DNA of 64,000 bases from Streptomyces sp. S.PB5 (lineage in GTDB: Bacteria > Actinomycetota > Actinomycetes > Streptomycetales > Streptomycetaceae). Where the stretch lies: contig NZ_JAQMWP010000009.1 in NCBI RefSeq assembly GCF_030403745.1, positions 62,001-126,000 of the forward strand. Direction: 5' to 3'. Under the pieces are notes generated by a model, which was given only the letters and a program-made list of their open reading frames with translations, did no database searches and was not told the DNA's origin. Position numbers and translations under genes: made by a program. The first letter of the stretch is position 1. Every line of letters begins with the position of its first letter. Below are positions 1 through 9,332 of the stretch, piece after piece.

Positions 1-196
1 ACGGCTCGGCGTCGCTGACCTGAGCCTGGGCGTTCTGCGTCTCAAGGTGGAGCTCCTCGATGCGCTTTTCCAGAGCGGTGATGCGGGAGAGAGCGCTGTC
101 ACGGTCGGAGACGAGCTTGGAGATACGTTCGTCCACCTGAGCGCGGTCGTACCCACGCCGCACAAGCTCGAAGCCGTAGGGGGAAGTGTCGCTCAT
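1..196 (-). CDS. filP: FilP, polar coiled-coil cytoskeletal protein (N-terminal part)
   Basis: The first 65 residues of a protein starting MSDTSPYGFELVRRGYDRAQVDERI are encoded here; the rest lies beyond the left edge. The RGYDRAQVDERI stretch is the DivIVA-like N-terminal signature shared by Streptomyces FilP, followed by the start of a coiled coil (ALEKRIEELHLET). FilP forms intermediate-filament-like networks behind the hyphal tip and works with Scy and DivIVA in polar growth. Its gene lies just downstream of scy on the same strand, as in S. coelicolor. An AGGAA ribosome site precedes the ATG at 196-194. Older annotations call this family cellulose-binding protein. The identification is strong despite truncation. 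Confidence 0.9.
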   Translation of the reverse strand, partial: MSDTSPYGFELVRRGYDRAQVDERISKLVSDRDSALSRITALEKRIEELHLETQNAQAQVSDAEP

Positions 197-394
197 GGGG
201 TTCCTGTCAAATGAGACCGGTGAGGTGATAGGGGGAATCCTAGGGGCCGAAGCGGTGTGTCATCGAGCGGATACGTGTTTGATCTGGAGAATGACACCCC
301 TTTTGAGTGGCTAACCCTGGGACGGCTTGCCAAAAACTTGGTCAAAGGCCCCAGACGACACCGGAATTCGACCTGTCGTTCAGCTGTCCGTCGC

Positions 395-3300
395 CTAACT
401 GTCTGACGACTTGCCACCCGAACGAGGGGCGCCGACGGAGACGCCGGCCTTGACGCCGCCGTCCTTGCCCGCCGCAGGGGCCTCAAAGGATTCCAACGCC
501 TCCAGGACGTCCTGGACACGGGAGATCTCGGCGTTGATGTCCTCGCGGCGGCGCACCAGGATCTCCAGCTCGCGCTTTCCTTCCTCGACCGTGCGCCTGG
601 CCTCGCGGATCGCCTCCGCCTTGAGCTCCTCGGCCTCCTTGATGAGCGCCGACTTCTTCTGCTCGGCCTCCTTCAGAAGCCCCTCGGCCTTCTTCACGGC
701 GGCGATGCGGACCTTGCCCGCCTCGGAGTTGGCCTCCGAGACCAGCTCCTTGGCCTTCGCCTGCGCCTTCGCGAGCTGCTCCTCGGACGCCTTGATGAGC
801 GCGTCGCAGCGGTCGCCGGTCGACTTCATCGTCTCGGCGGCCTCGCGGCGGGCCCGCTCGTGCAGCTCCTCGATCTCGGTCGTGATCCGGTCGCGCAGCT
901 CCTCGGCACGCTCCCTTATGGCGGTGGCGTCCCGGCGGGCGCCGACGAGCAGCTCGTCCGCGTCCGTACGGGACTTCTCCACCAGCGAGTTGCCTTCGAC
1001 CGTCGCCTCGGAGACCAGCCGGTCGGCCTCCTTGCGGGCGGCGCCCACCATGGTGTCGGCCTGCGCCTCCGCCTCCGCGGTCGTCTTGTGCGCCTGCTGC
1101 TGCGCCTCGGTGAGCAGCTTGTCGGCCTCGGCCGTGGTCTCCGTGATGAGCGTGTCGACCTGCTCGGCCACGTCCTGGCGCCGCTTATTGGCGTCCTTGC
1201 GGGCCTCGTCGAGGGTGCGATCGGCCTCCTCGCGCGCGGTGCCCACGAGCCGCTCGGCCTCCGCCGCCGCCTCCGCCTTGACCCGCTCGGAGTCGGTGCG
1301 GATCCGCTCGGCGTGCTGCTGGGCGGAGCCGACGGTGTCGGCGGCCTCGGCACGCAGCCGCTCCGCGTCCCCGGTGGCGTCCGCGATCAGCTTCTCGGCC
1401 TTGGCGATCGCCTCGGCCCGCACCCGCTCGGCCTCCGCGGCGGTCTCCTGGCGCAGCCGCTCCGCCTCGGCGACCGTGTCCTGCCGCAGCCGGTCGGTGT
1501 CCGTGATCGTCTCGGTGGTGAGCCGCTCCGCCTCGTTGCGCGCCTCGGTGATGAGGGTGTCCGCCTGCGTAGCCGCGTCCGAACGGATCCGGTTGGCGTC
1601 CTCGCGGGCGTCCGCCCGGGTCCTGGCCGCGGCCTGGTCGGCCTCGGCGAGGGCGTCCGAGGCCTCGGTGCGCAGCCGCTGGGCGTGCTCGGCGGTCTCC
1701 GAGCGCAGCCGCTCGGCCTCCGCGATCGCGTCCGTGACGGTCCGCTCGGCCAGCGCCTTGGCGGCCTCGGTCTCCTCGCTCGCCTCCCGACGGACCCGGT
1801 TGGCGTCCTCGGTGGCCCGCTCCCGCTCGGCGTAGGCGTCCGCGCGGACGCGGTCGGCCTCCTCCTGGGCCTCGCGCCGGGTGCGCTCCGCCGCGTGGTC
1901 GGCGGCACTGCGCAGCCCGGTGATCTCCTCCTGGGCCTGCTCGTGCAGCCCGGCCACGGAGTCCCGTACCTGCTGGGCGTGCTGCTCGGCCGCCGACACC
2001 ATCTCGGTGGCGCGCCGGTCCGCCTCCTCGACCAGGCGCAGCGCCTCGGCCTGCGCCTCCTCCACGCGGCCCCGCGCCGCGGCCAGCAGCTCATCGCTCT
2101 GCTCGCGGGCCCGCTCACGCTCCTGGTCGGCCTCCTGACGGGCCGAACCGAGGGTCTCCTCGGCCTCCCGGCGACGCCGTACGGCCTCCTCCTGCGCGGC
2201 CGCCAGCGTCTCGGACGCCTCCGTCGCCAGCCGCTCGGCGGCGGCCTGCGCCTCCGCGCGCACCCGGTCGGCGGTGTCCTGGGCCTCCGCCTTCAGCTGC
2301 TCGGCCTCGGCCGCGGCCGCCGAACGGAGCCGTACGGCGATGGCCTCGCCCTCCGCGCGGGACGCGGACGCGTCGGCCGCGGCCTCGGTGCGCAGCCGCT
2401 CGGCCTCCGCCTCGGCCTGCTGCTGCAGGGTGCGGATCCGCTCGGTGGCCTCGCTGCGCAGCCGGTCGGTCTCCTCGGCGGCCTCGCGGCGGATCCGCGC
2501 GGCCTCCTCACGGGCCTCCGTCAGCGCCTGCTCGGCGGCGGCGAGCCGCTCCTCGGCCTCGGTCTGCAGCCGGGTCAGCTCGTCGGCGGCCTCGGTGCGG
2601 CGGGCCTCTATGGCGCGCTCGGTCTCCTCGCGCAGCTCCAGGGCGGCCCGCTCGGCGTCCGCCTTGATGCCCTCGGACTGCTCGACGATCTCCGCGCGGT
2701 GCCGCTCGGCCTCCGCGCGGGTGCGCTCCAGGGTCTCCTCGGCCTGCCGGCGCAGCGTGGTCGCGCGCTCGATGGCCTCGGTGCGGACCCGCTCGCTGTC
2801 CGTCGTGGCCGTCTGGCGCAGCTCGTCCGCGTCCTGCTTGGCCTTGGCCAGCAGCTCCTCGGCGGTCTTGGCCGCCTCCTCGATCTGCTGGACGGCCTCC
2901 TTGCGGGCCTCCGCGCGGATCTTCTCGCCCTCGGCGACCGCGTCGGCGCGCAGCTGCTCGGCCTCGCCGCGCAGCCGGCGGGCCTCCTCCTGCAGCTCGA
3001 CCGTCTTGGCGCGGTACTCCTTGGTGTCGTCCTTCGCCGAACCCTTGAGCTGCTCGGCGATGTCATGCGCCTCGGCCCGCAGCCGGTCCGCCTCGGCCTC
3101 GGCCTCGGAACGGATCCGCTCGGCCTCCTCGGCGGCCGCCTTGGTGGTCTTACGGGCGTCCTCGGACGCCTTGTTCAGGACGTCCTCGGCGGTCTTGGCC
3201 GCCTTGCCCAGCTGGGACGCGGTCTCCTCGGCGGTGATCGTGCGGGCCTTCTCGGCGGCCTCGGCGACGATCTTCTCGGCCTCCGCGCGGGCGTCCGCGA

Positions 3301-4309
3301 CGACCTGCTCGGCGTCCGCCTTGGTGGTCTCGGCCTCCTGGTTGGCCTCGTTGACCAGCCGGGCGACCTGCTCCTTGGCGGTCCGGATGCGCTGTTCGTT
3401 CGCCGACTCGGCGCTCGCGAGGGCCTTCTCGGCGTTCGCCTTCGCCTCGGTGACCAGCTTCTCCGCCTCGGCCTGCGCCTTGCGCAGCGCCTCCTCGGCC
3501 TCCGACCTCCGCTGCTCGGCGGCGCGGCTCAGCTCGGTCGCCTGACGGCGGGCGGTGTCCGACTCGGTCGCGGTCGAGGTGCGCAGCTGCTCGGCGTGGT
3601 CGGTGGCCTCCTGGGCCTGCGTGGACGCCGCGTTCAGCAGCCGCTCGGCGTCCGTGCGGGCCCGGCGCAGCAGCTGCTCCGCCTCCGCACGGGCCGACTC
3701 GGCCTCGCTCTGGAGCCGCTGGCGGGCCTCGGCTGCGACCCGCTCGGCCTCGGCACGGGCGGCCGCCATGGCCTGCTCGGCCTCCGCGCGGGACTCCTCC
3801 AGGAGCCGGCGGGCCTGCGCCTCGCTGCGGGACCGCAGCTGCTCGGCCCACGCCACGTTCTCGTTGACGTGCGACTCGACGGTCTGCCGGCGCTCGGCGA
3901 GCTCCTGGTCCAGCTGCTGGCGGCGGGTGACCGCCTCCTGGTGCAGCTCCGCCTGGAGCCGCGCCGCGTTCTCGGCGTGCTCCTGGAGGATGCGCTGTGT
4001 CTGCGCCCGGGCCTGGCTCAGCTCCCGCTCGGCGTCCTGGCGCAGCTGGTCGGCCTGGATCTGGGCGTTGCGGAGCATCTGTTCGGCCTGATAGCCGATG
4101 TCGCCGCCGTCATAGGACGGTCGGGACATGATGGTGCGACGCGCCTCGTGCAACTTGGCGCGCAGCACCTCGACCTGGTAGCCGAGGTCCTCGGCGTGCT
4201 GGATCGCCTTCTCCCGCTCGGTCTTCAGCCGATCCATCTCGGCCTCGAACCGAGAGAGGTGGTCGACGTCAGCCGCCGGCTCTCGCTCCTGGCGTTCGTA
4301 GCCCCGCAC
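395..4309 (-). CDS. scy: Scy, giant coiled-coil polarity scaffold
   Basis: A protein of about 1,304 residues, almost wholly alpha-helical coiled coil rich in Ala, Glu and Arg. It is built from imperfect repeats of the AEAERLRxEA type from about residue 60 to 1,230, with a short non-repetitive tail ending KSSDS. This length and composition match Streptomyces Scy (about 1,326 residues in S. coelicolor), which assembles the tip-organising centre with DivIVA and FilP and sets branching and polar growth. filP follows directly downstream. I prefer the GTG at 4309 (VRGYERQ) because family members begin near this sequence and a purine-rich stretch precedes it; an in-frame ATG at 4339 would add ten residues. 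The regular periodicity opens long false reading frames on the other strand. Confidence 0.93.
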   Translation of the reverse strand: MRGYERQEREPAADVDHLSRFEAEMDRLKTEREKAIQHAEDLGYQVEVLRAKLHEARRTIMSRPSYDGGDIGYQAEQMLRNAQIQADQLRQDAERELSQARAQTQRILQEHAENAARLQAELHQEAVTRRQQLDQELAERRQTVESHVNENVAWAEQLRSRSEAQARRLLEESRAEAEQAMAAARAEAERVAAEARQRLQSEAESARAEAEQLLRRARTDAERLLNAASTQAQEATDHAEQLRTSTATESDTARRQATELSRAAEQRRSEAEEALRKAQAEAEKLVTEAKANAEKALASAESANEQRIRTAKEQVARLVNEANQEAETTKADAEQVVADARAEAEKIVAEAAEKARTITAEETASQLGKAAKTAEDVLNKASEDARKTTKAAAEEAERIRSEAEAEADRLRAEAHDIAEQLKGSAKDDTKEYRAKTVELQEEARRLRGEAEQLRADAVAEGEKIRAEARKEAVQQIEEAAKTAEELLAKAKQDADELRQTATTDSERVRTEAIERATTLRRQAEETLERTRAEAERHRAEIVEQSEGIKADAERAALELREETERAIEARRTEAADELTRLQTEAEERLAAAEQALTEAREEAARIRREAAEETDRLRSEATERIRTLQQQAEAEAERLRTEAAADASASRAEGEAIAVRLRSAAAAEAEQLKAEAQDTADRVRAEAQAAAERLATEASETLAAAQEEAVRRRREAEETLGSARQEADQERERAREQSDELLAAARGRVEEAQAEALRLVEEADRRATEMVSAAEQHAQQVRDSVAGLHEQAQEEITGLRSAADHAAERTRREAQEEADRVRADAYAERERATEDANRVRREASEETEAAKALAERTVTDAIAEAERLRSETAEHAQRLRTEASDALAEADQAAARTRADAREDANRIRSDAATQADTLITEARNEAERLTTETITDTDRLRQDTVAEAERLRQETAAEAERVRAEAIAKAEKLIADATGDAERLRAEAADTVGSAQQHAERIRTDSERVKAEAAAEAERLVGTAREEADRTLDEARKDANKRRQDVAEQVDTLITETTAEADKLLTEAQQQAHKTTAEAEAQADTMVGAARKEADRLVSEATVEGNSLVEKSRTDADELLVGARRDATAIRERAEELRDRITTEIEELHERARREAAETMKSTGDRCDALIKASEEQLAKAQAKAKELVSEANSEAGKVRIAAVKKAEGLLKEAEQKKSALIKEAEELKAEAIREARRTVEEGKRELEILVRRREDINAEISRVQDVLEALESFEAPAAGKDGGVKAGVSVGAPRSGGKSSDS

Positions 4310-4540
4310 TGCGCGGTCCCATCCGTCCCCTGGTCGCATGTCTGGCCAAACGAGCTCCGTCCATCCACCGAACGGGGCCCCCGGGGAATGGTGTCAGATC
4401 AACGGCGGAGCATGGGCTGCAGCCCCGACGCTCGTCCCCCGAAACCCGGACCCCGGCGTGGTCCCGCCGAAAGACAGGACCCGGTCGCCCTGGGTGGAGC
4501 GGCGACCGACCCCAACCCTACCGGCCCATATGTACGCGGG

Positions 4541-4981
4541 TCAGTGCTCAGGTGACTCAACAGGCGCCGAAGTGACCAGTTCTGTCAGTACGCCGTGGCA
4601 ATCCTTCGGGTGCAGGAAGGTGATCCGTGACCCCATGGAGCCGCGTCGCGGCTCCTCGTACAGAACGCGTACGCCCTTGTCCTTGATGTCGGCGGCGTCG
4701 GCGTCGACGTCTGCCGTACCGAAGGCGATGTGGTGCACACCCTCGCCGTTCTTGGCCAGCCACTTGGCGACGGTGGAGTCCTCGCGGGTGGGTTCGAGGA
4801 GCTGCAGGTAGGAGGCGCCACCGTCGGACGTGTCGTTGATCTTGAGCATGGCCTCCCGTACGCCCTGCTCCTCGTTGATCTCGGAGTGGAACACTTCGAA
4901 GCCGTAAGTGGCTTTGTAGAACTCGACGGTCGCGTCGAGGTCGTGGCAGGCGATCCCGATGTGGTCGATTCGCGTCAGCAT
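4541..4981 (-). CDS. mce: Methylmalonyl-CoA epimerase
   Basis: 146 residues starting MLTRIDHIGIACHDL, a glyoxalase/VOC-fold protein. It interconverts (2R)- and (2S)-methylmalonyl-CoA, linking propionyl-CoA carboxylation to the B12-dependent mutase. Typical family features are the N-terminal metal-ligand His in DHIGIA, the LLEPT segment, the VHHIAF motif with a second metal His, and FLHPKDCHGVLTEL with a Glu ligand near the C-terminus. The ATG at 4981 was chosen over the upstream in-frame ATG at 5053 because the VOC fold starts there and GGGAG lies upstream. It is divergent from the thiolase and meaB genes, which supports a shared role in acyl-CoA metabolism. Confidence 0.93.
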   Translation of the reverse strand: MLTRIDHIGIACHDLDATVEFYKATYGFEVFHSEINEEQGVREAMLKINDTSDGGASYLQLLEPTREDSTVAKWLAKNGEGVHHIAFGTADVDADAADIKDKGVRVLYEEPRRGSMGSRITFLHPKDCHGVLTELVTSAPVESPEH

Positions 4982-5128
4982 GCTGTCAGTGCAGCGCTCC
5001 CGCCGCGGAAGCGCAACGTGCGAGCGATCACACCGACGGCCCGGTGACGGCACGGAGTGCCACTCAGTACATTCGAAGTAAACCCTCGTTCACTCCTCAG
5101 CTGTGCAGCTGAAAGGGGATCGCACCTC

Positions 5129-6331
5129 ATGTCTGGTTCGAACAGCACGACGTCCGTCATCGTCGCGGGCGCCCGTACTCCCATGGGTCGGCTGCTGGGC
5201 TCCCTCAAGTCGTTCTCCGGCGCGGATCTGGGCGGATTCGCGATCAAGGCCGCCCTCGACCGTGCGGGGATCGGCGGCGACCAGGTGCAGTACGTGATCA
5301 TGGGCCAGGTCCTCCAGGCCGGTGCGGGCCAGATCCCGGCCCGCCAGGCCGCGGTCAAGGCCGGCATCCCGATGAACGTCCCGGCCCTCACCGTCAACAA
5401 GGTGTGTCTGTCCGGCCTCGACGCCATCGCGCTCGCCGACCAGCTGATCCGCGCCGGTGAGTTCGACGTGATCGTCGCCGGCGGCCAGGAGTCCATGACC
5501 AACGCACCCCACCTGCTCCCGAAGTCCCGCGAGGGCTTCAAGTACGGCGCCATCGAGATGCTCGACGCCATGGCGTACGACGGCCTGACCGACTCCTTCG
5601 AGGGCATCGCCATGGGCGAGTCGACGGAGAAGCACAACACCCGCCTCGGTATCCAGCGCCCCGAGCAGGACGAGATCGCCGCCCTCTCCCACCAGCGCGC
5701 CGCGGCCGCCCAGAAGAACGGCATCTTCGAGGCCGAGATCACCCCGGTCGAGATCCCGCAGCGCAAGGGCGAGCCGGTCGTCTTCAGCAAGGACGAGGGC
5801 ATCCGCGCCGAGACCACCGCGGAGTCGCTGGGCAAGCTCCGCCCGGCGTTCACCCGGGACGGCACCATCACCGCCGGCTCCGCCTCGCAGATCTCCGACG
5901 GCGCCGCCGCCGTCGTCGTGATGAGCAAGGCCAAGGCGCAGGAGCTGGGTCTGGACTGGCTCGCCGAGATCGGCGCCCACGGCAACGTGGCAGGGCCGGA
6001 CAACAGCCTCCAGTCCCAGCCGTCCAACGCCATCCTGCACGCCCTGAAGAAGGAGGGCCTGGAGGTCTCCGACCTCGACCTGATCGAGATCAACGAGGCC
6101 TTCGCCGCCGTCGCCGTCCAGTCAATGAAGGACCTCGGCGTGTCCACCGAAACGGTGAACGTCAACGGCGGTGCCATCGCCCTGGGGCACCCGATCGGCA
6201 TGTCCGGCGCCCGTCTGGTGCTGCACCTGGCGCTGGAGCTGAAGCGGCGCGGCGGCGGGGTCGGCGCGGCCGCGCTGTGTGGCGGCGGCGGTCAGGGTGA
6301 CGCGCTCATCGTGCGGGTACCCAAGGCCTGA
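5129..6331 (+). CDS. Acetyl-CoA C-acetyltransferase (thiolase)
   Basis: 400 residues, standard length for a biosynthetic/degradative thiolase that condenses two acetyl-CoA to acetoacetyl-CoA or runs the reverse. The nucleophilic Cys is in NKVCLSGLDA (about residue 90), the catalytic His in GHPIGMSGAR, and the second Cys in the C-terminal CGGGGQG. The NEAFA motif is also present. The start at 5129 follows a GAAAGGGGA ribosome site at 5111-5119; the longer in-frame start at 5057 lacks one and adds a non-homologous leader. The order mce-thiolase-meaB is a conserved Streptomyces arrangement. It probably feeds acetoacetyl-CoA toward the ethylmalonyl-CoA pathway or butyrate metabolism; that role is inferred. 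Confidence 0.93.
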   Translation: MSGSNSTTSVIVAGARTPMGRLLGSLKSFSGADLGGFAIKAALDRAGIGGDQVQYVIMGQVLQAGAGQIPARQAAVKAGIPMNVPALTVNKVCLSGLDAIALADQLIRAGEFDVIVAGGQESMTNAPHLLPKSREGFKYGAIEMLDAMAYDGLTDSFEGIAMGESTEKHNTRLGIQRPEQDEIAALSHQRAAAAQKNGIFEAEITPVEIPQRKGEPVVFSKDEGIRAETTAESLGKLRPAFTRDGTITAGSASQISDGAAAVVVMSKAKAQELGLDWLAEIGAHGNVAGPDNSLQSQPSNAILHALKKEGLEVSDLDLIEINEAFAAVAVQSMKDLGVSTETVNVNGGAIALGHPIGMSGARLVLHLALELKRRGGGVGAAALCGGGGQGDALIVRVPKA

Positions 6332-6385
6332 GGTCCGTAGGTTTTCCGAGTTCAACGGTCCAGGTTCTCTGCGAACGGAGCTGTG

Positions 6386-7342
6386 ATGCAGGACGTCTCC
6401 TCTCTGGTGGCCCAGGCGAGGGAGGGCAGGCCACGGGCCGTGGCCCGGCTGATCTCCCTGGTGGAGGGGGCGTCCCCGCAACTCCGCGAGGTCATGGCGG
6501 CGCTGGCCCCGCTCACGGGCAACGCGTACGTCGTCGGCCTGACCGGCTCACCGGGCGTCGGCAAGTCGACGTCCACGTCCGCGCTGGTCACCGCGTACCG
6601 CAAGCAGGGCAGGCGGGTCGGCGTCCTGGCCGTCGACCCGTCCTCGCCCTTCTCGGGCGGCGCCCTGCTCGGCGACCGGGTGCGGATGTCGGACCACGCC
6701 TCCGACCCCGGCGTGTACATCCGCTCGATGGCGACCCGCGGCCACCTCGGCGGCCTTGCCTGGGCGGCCCCGCAGGCGATCCGGGTCCTGGACGCGGCGG
6801 GCTGCGACGTGATCCTCGTCGAGACGGTCGGCGTCGGTCAGTCGGAAGTGGAGATCGCCTCCCAGGCCGACACCTCGGTCGTCCTCCTCGCCCCGGGGAT
6901 GGGCGACGGCATCCAGGCGGCCAAGGCCGGAATCCTGGAGATCGGCGACGTCTACGTCGTCAACAAGGCCGACCGTGACGGCGCCGACGCCACGGCCCGC
7001 GAGCTCAACCACATGTTGGGCCTGGGCGAGTCCCGCGGACCCGGCGACTGGCGCCCGCCGATCGTGAAGACGGTCGCCGCGCGCGCGGAAGGCGTCGACG
7101 AGGTCGTCGAGGCCCTGGAGAAGCACCGCGCGTGGATGGAGGAGCGCGGCGTCCTCGCCGAGCGCCGCCGCGCCCGCGCCGCCCGCGAGGTGGAGACGAT
7201 CGCCGTCACGGCCCTGCGCGAGCGCATCGGCGACCTCCACGGGGACCGCCGCCTGGACGCCCTCGCGGAGCGGATCGTCGCCGGTGAACTGGACCCGTAC
7301 CGGGCGGCGGACGAACTGGTGACGGGGCTGACGCAGGGCTGA
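6386..7342 (+). CDS. meaB: MeaB, GTPase chaperone of B12-dependent acyl-CoA mutase
   Basis: 318 residues of the ArgK/MeaB G3E GTPase family. The P-loop GSPGVGKST is at residues 54-62, the Mg/Walker B region includes VETVGVGQSE, and NKAD is the guanine-specificity motif. MeaB gates cofactor loading and protects methylmalonyl-CoA or isobutyryl-CoA mutase from inactivation. GGAG lies at 6377-6380, giving five bases to the ATG at 6386; an immediately preceding GTG at 6383 would be too close. It follows the thiolase gene by about 50 bp and probably shares its transcript. The likely clients are the mutases of this chromosome, including IcmA encoded at 26800. Confidence 0.93.
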   Translation: MQDVSSLVAQAREGRPRAVARLISLVEGASPQLREVMAALAPLTGNAYVVGLTGSPGVGKSTSTSALVTAYRKQGRRVGVLAVDPSSPFSGGALLGDRVRMSDHASDPGVYIRSMATRGHLGGLAWAAPQAIRVLDAAGCDVILVETVGVGQSEVEIASQADTSVVLLAPGMGDGIQAAKAGILEIGDVYVVNKADRDGADATARELNHMLGLGESRGPGDWRPPIVKTVAARAEGVDEVVEALEKHRAWMEERGVLAERRRARAAREVETIAVTALRERIGDLHGDRRLDALAERIVAGELDPYRAADELVTGLTQG

Positions 7343-7494
7343 GGCGGCGCCCCGATCGACTCCCGTGCGCCGCGGATACGTCGATCCACATGTTCCTCTC
7401 GCAGGCATGGAGCGCACACCGAGCCGAGACCGAGCACATCGCTCCCCCGGCTCCCGGGTGTCCCTTCTTCCGCCTCTCCTCCGAGGAACCCGCC

Positions 7495-7628
7495 ATGTCC
7501 GCGTCCCACGCGCGCGTGCTGCGCATTCCCCTTGCCCCCGCACCTTCGCCGCCGCCCTCGTCGGCAGGCTGTCGTCCGGCACCGTCCCGCTGTCCCTGAT
7601 GCTCGCCGTGAACCGTGCCTCCGGCTGA
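7495..7628 (+). pseudogene. Remnant of an MFS transporter N-terminus
   Basis: An ATG with a GAGGAA ribosome site starts MSASHARVLRIP, the usual opening of a Streptomyces MFS exporter. After about 12 codons the matching sequence moves to another frame, where FAAALVGRLSSGTVPLSLMLAV continues a typical first transmembrane segment before a TGA at 7626. One frameshift near 7530-7543 and a premature end have destroyed the gene. I recognise none of the remaining transmembrane helices downstream. The family call rests on one helix and is tentative. Confidence 0.5.
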
Positions 7629-8170
7629 GAGGTGAGGGACGGGGGTCTTCCGATCCGTTACGACGATGGAGGGGGCGGGGCGGCGGGGGTGCCCGCGTCT
7701 TCCGGTTCTGTCGCAGTGGTGGTCGAGGAGGCTCCTCAGGCATCTCCTTCCGGCCCCGTCGCGGAGGAGGCTGAGGCGCCCAGGCCTCCGGCCGACCTCG
7801 CTCAGACGTCTCTTCCGGTTCCGGGGCCGACGCGATCTTCCCCGGGGCATCCGCGCCCGCCGGTGCCACCGAGGCTTCCGCTACCGCCGGGGCGCCGGCG
7901 ACCTCCGCAGGCCGCGGCTCCTGCGCCCGCGGAGACACGGACGGTCACCCGGTCCTGAGGCGCATCAGGCGGCCCGTCATCGCCGCGGTGGCCGTCGTGT
8001 GGCGTGGTCGGGCCGAGGCGCAGGGGGCCCTGGCGGTCGTACGACGTGTTCGGCGGGCGCGGCCGGGGAAGCCGCGCCCGCCGTGTGGGGGGTGTCGCCG
8101 GCCCGGCGGAGGGAGGCCGGGCCGGCGGTCGGGAGGGTCGGTCGTCGGGGCGAGGGGCCGCCGTGGGGTA

Positions 8171-8340
8171 CCCCGGCTGCCTGGGGCACTGCGGGGACGC
8201 TCTCCGACGTGGGCGGGGTGTTCGGTGTGGGGGTCCTGGCGGTCGCTGTGGGGGTGATCGCCGGTGGGGTGAGGGGTGCTGTCGGATCGCCGCCGTTGAG
8301 CGTCGGCGATTGCTGAGGGAACGCTCACGGCCGGGGGCGA
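8171..8340. repeat. Direct duplication, copy A
   Basis: First copy of an imperfect direct repeat with the second copy at 8360-8508. Both begin with CCCCGGCTGCCTGGGGC, share a middle block GCTGTCGGATCGCCGCCG and end in a GAGCGTCGG to GGAACGCTC segment. Copy A carries about 20 extra bases in the middle. No coding frame spans it convincingly. Confidence 0.75.
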
Positions 8341-8359
8341 GGGGGCGGAGCTGTGAGGG

Positions 8360-8508
8360 CCCCGGCTGCCTGGGGCGCTTCGGGGACTCTCTCCGACGCG
8401 GGCAGGCGTTGGTGCGGGGACGGTCGCCGGTGGGGCGAGGGGGTGCTGTCGGATCGCCGCCGTTGAGCGTCGGTGGTCGCCGAAGGAACGCTCGCCGCCG
8501 GAGGCGAC
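8360..8508. repeat. Direct duplication, copy B
   Basis: Second copy of the repeat at 8171-8340, about 20 bp shorter through an internal deletion. The two copies lie 19 bp apart and look like an old tandem duplication that has diverged by scattered substitutions. Confidence 0.75.
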
Positions 8509-8601
8509 AGGCCGCTCTCGGATCGATCGCCCCCAGGGACCCGCGGTCCTCGTCGGAGCGCGGCTCGGTCCCCCAGGGGCGGTCGGTCGTCTACCGAGCT
8601 G

Positions 8602-9240
8602 TCAGTCGTCGTGGTCCGCCGTGAGCTTGCCCGTGTTCAGGGCGGCCTTCCACTCGGAGGTCTTCTTGTCCTTCACGGTGTCCACGGACCAGACCACGGT
8701 GCCGTTGTCGTCGTCGGCGCCGATCTCGGTGACCGTGCCCTTGGAGGCGGCCGCCAGGGCGATCTCGTGGGCGTCGAACTCGGCGCTCTTCAGGGCGGCC
8801 GGCTCGGCGCGGTCTTCGCTGTCGTCGTCGGAGTCGTCGTCGCGGTGGGCGCCGAGGACCTTGCCGGTGTCCGGGGCGACCTTGACGCTGTACTCGGTGC
8901 CGTCGCTCTTCATGACGTCCACGTCCCAGGTGCCGTCGTCGAGGTCGGCGGAGACGGCGGTGCCCGGGGTGTGCTTCAGGGCGGCCTCTATGGCCTGGGC
9001 GGCGGTGATGTCGCCGGTGGTGACCGTCGTACGGTCGTCGTCGATGCCGTTCACGTCGTCGGCGTCGTCGTTGCGGTCGTTCACGTCGTCGGTGTCGTCA
9101 CGGTCCACGACGGCCTGTGCGGCGGCGCTCGTCCGGCCCTGGGGCGTCGTGTCGTCGTCGCCTGCCGCGAAGGCCGCGACGGTTCCGCCGGTGACGAGGG
9201 CGGCGGCGGTCAGGGTGGCGATGACGATGTTCCGCTTCAT
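8602..9240 (-). CDS. Secreted PepSY-domain protein
   Basis: 212 residues. A Sec signal peptide (MKRNIVIATLTAAALVTGGTV, with AFA near residue 25) is followed by an Asp-rich low-complexity linker with repeated DDD and DRND stretches. Two PepSY-like units follow: ITAAQAIEAALKHTPG to VKVAPDTGKVLG, and EIALAAASKGTVTEIG to WKAALNTGKLTADHDD. PepSY proteins are envelope proteins often paired with two-component systems; the acidic surface suggests binding of cations or a basic ligand. It diverges from the response-regulator gene with 143 bp between the starts, and direct repeats in that gap probably place it under the same regulator. The molecular function is unknown. Confidence 0.85.
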   Translation of the reverse strand: MKRNIVIATLTAAALVTGGTVAAFAAGDDDTTPQGRTSAAAQAVVDRDDTDDVNDRNDDADDVNGIDDDRTTVTTGDITAAQAIEAALKHTPGTAVSADLDDGTWDVDVMKSDGTEYSVKVAPDTGKVLGAHRDDDSDDDSEDRAEPAALKSAEFDAHEIALAAASKGTVTEIGADDDNGTVVWSVDTVKDKKTSEWKAALNTGKLTADHDD

Positions 9241-9332
9241 GGGGGTTCCTGCCTCTTCGATCGACTTCACTCGGTCTCGGCGATTCGCTCGCTTTCGACG
9301 TGAACAAACATCGCCGACCGACGCTGAGGAGA

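Larger units (their letters stand above)
7629..8601. other. Long non-coding or decayed GC-rich stretch
   Basis: About 970 bp without a convincing gene. Open frames exist on both strands but give Pro/Arg/Gly-rich translations with no domain, no good ribosome site and no consistent third-position bias. The stretch contains a duplicated segment (8171-8340 and 8360-8508). It lies directly after a broken MFS gene, so it is most simply read as the decayed remainder of a deleted or degenerated locus. Confidence 0.6.

Noticed and set aside
395..4309. Scy internal repeats as a DNA tandem-repeat element
   Set aside because: The repeat is at protein level (coiled-coil periodicity); DNA units are too diverged to be a recent tandem array.
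860..4555. A 1,231-codon open frame and others on the plus strand opposite scy
   Set aside because: Product of the periodic Ala/Glu/Arg codons of scy read antisense; Leu/Gly/Arg repeats, no domain, no ribosome site.
7666..8624. Several overlapping frames of 90-216 codons in the gap after meaB
   Set aside because: Proline/arginine/glycine translations with no ribosome site, no codon bias and no domain; the duplication explains part of them.
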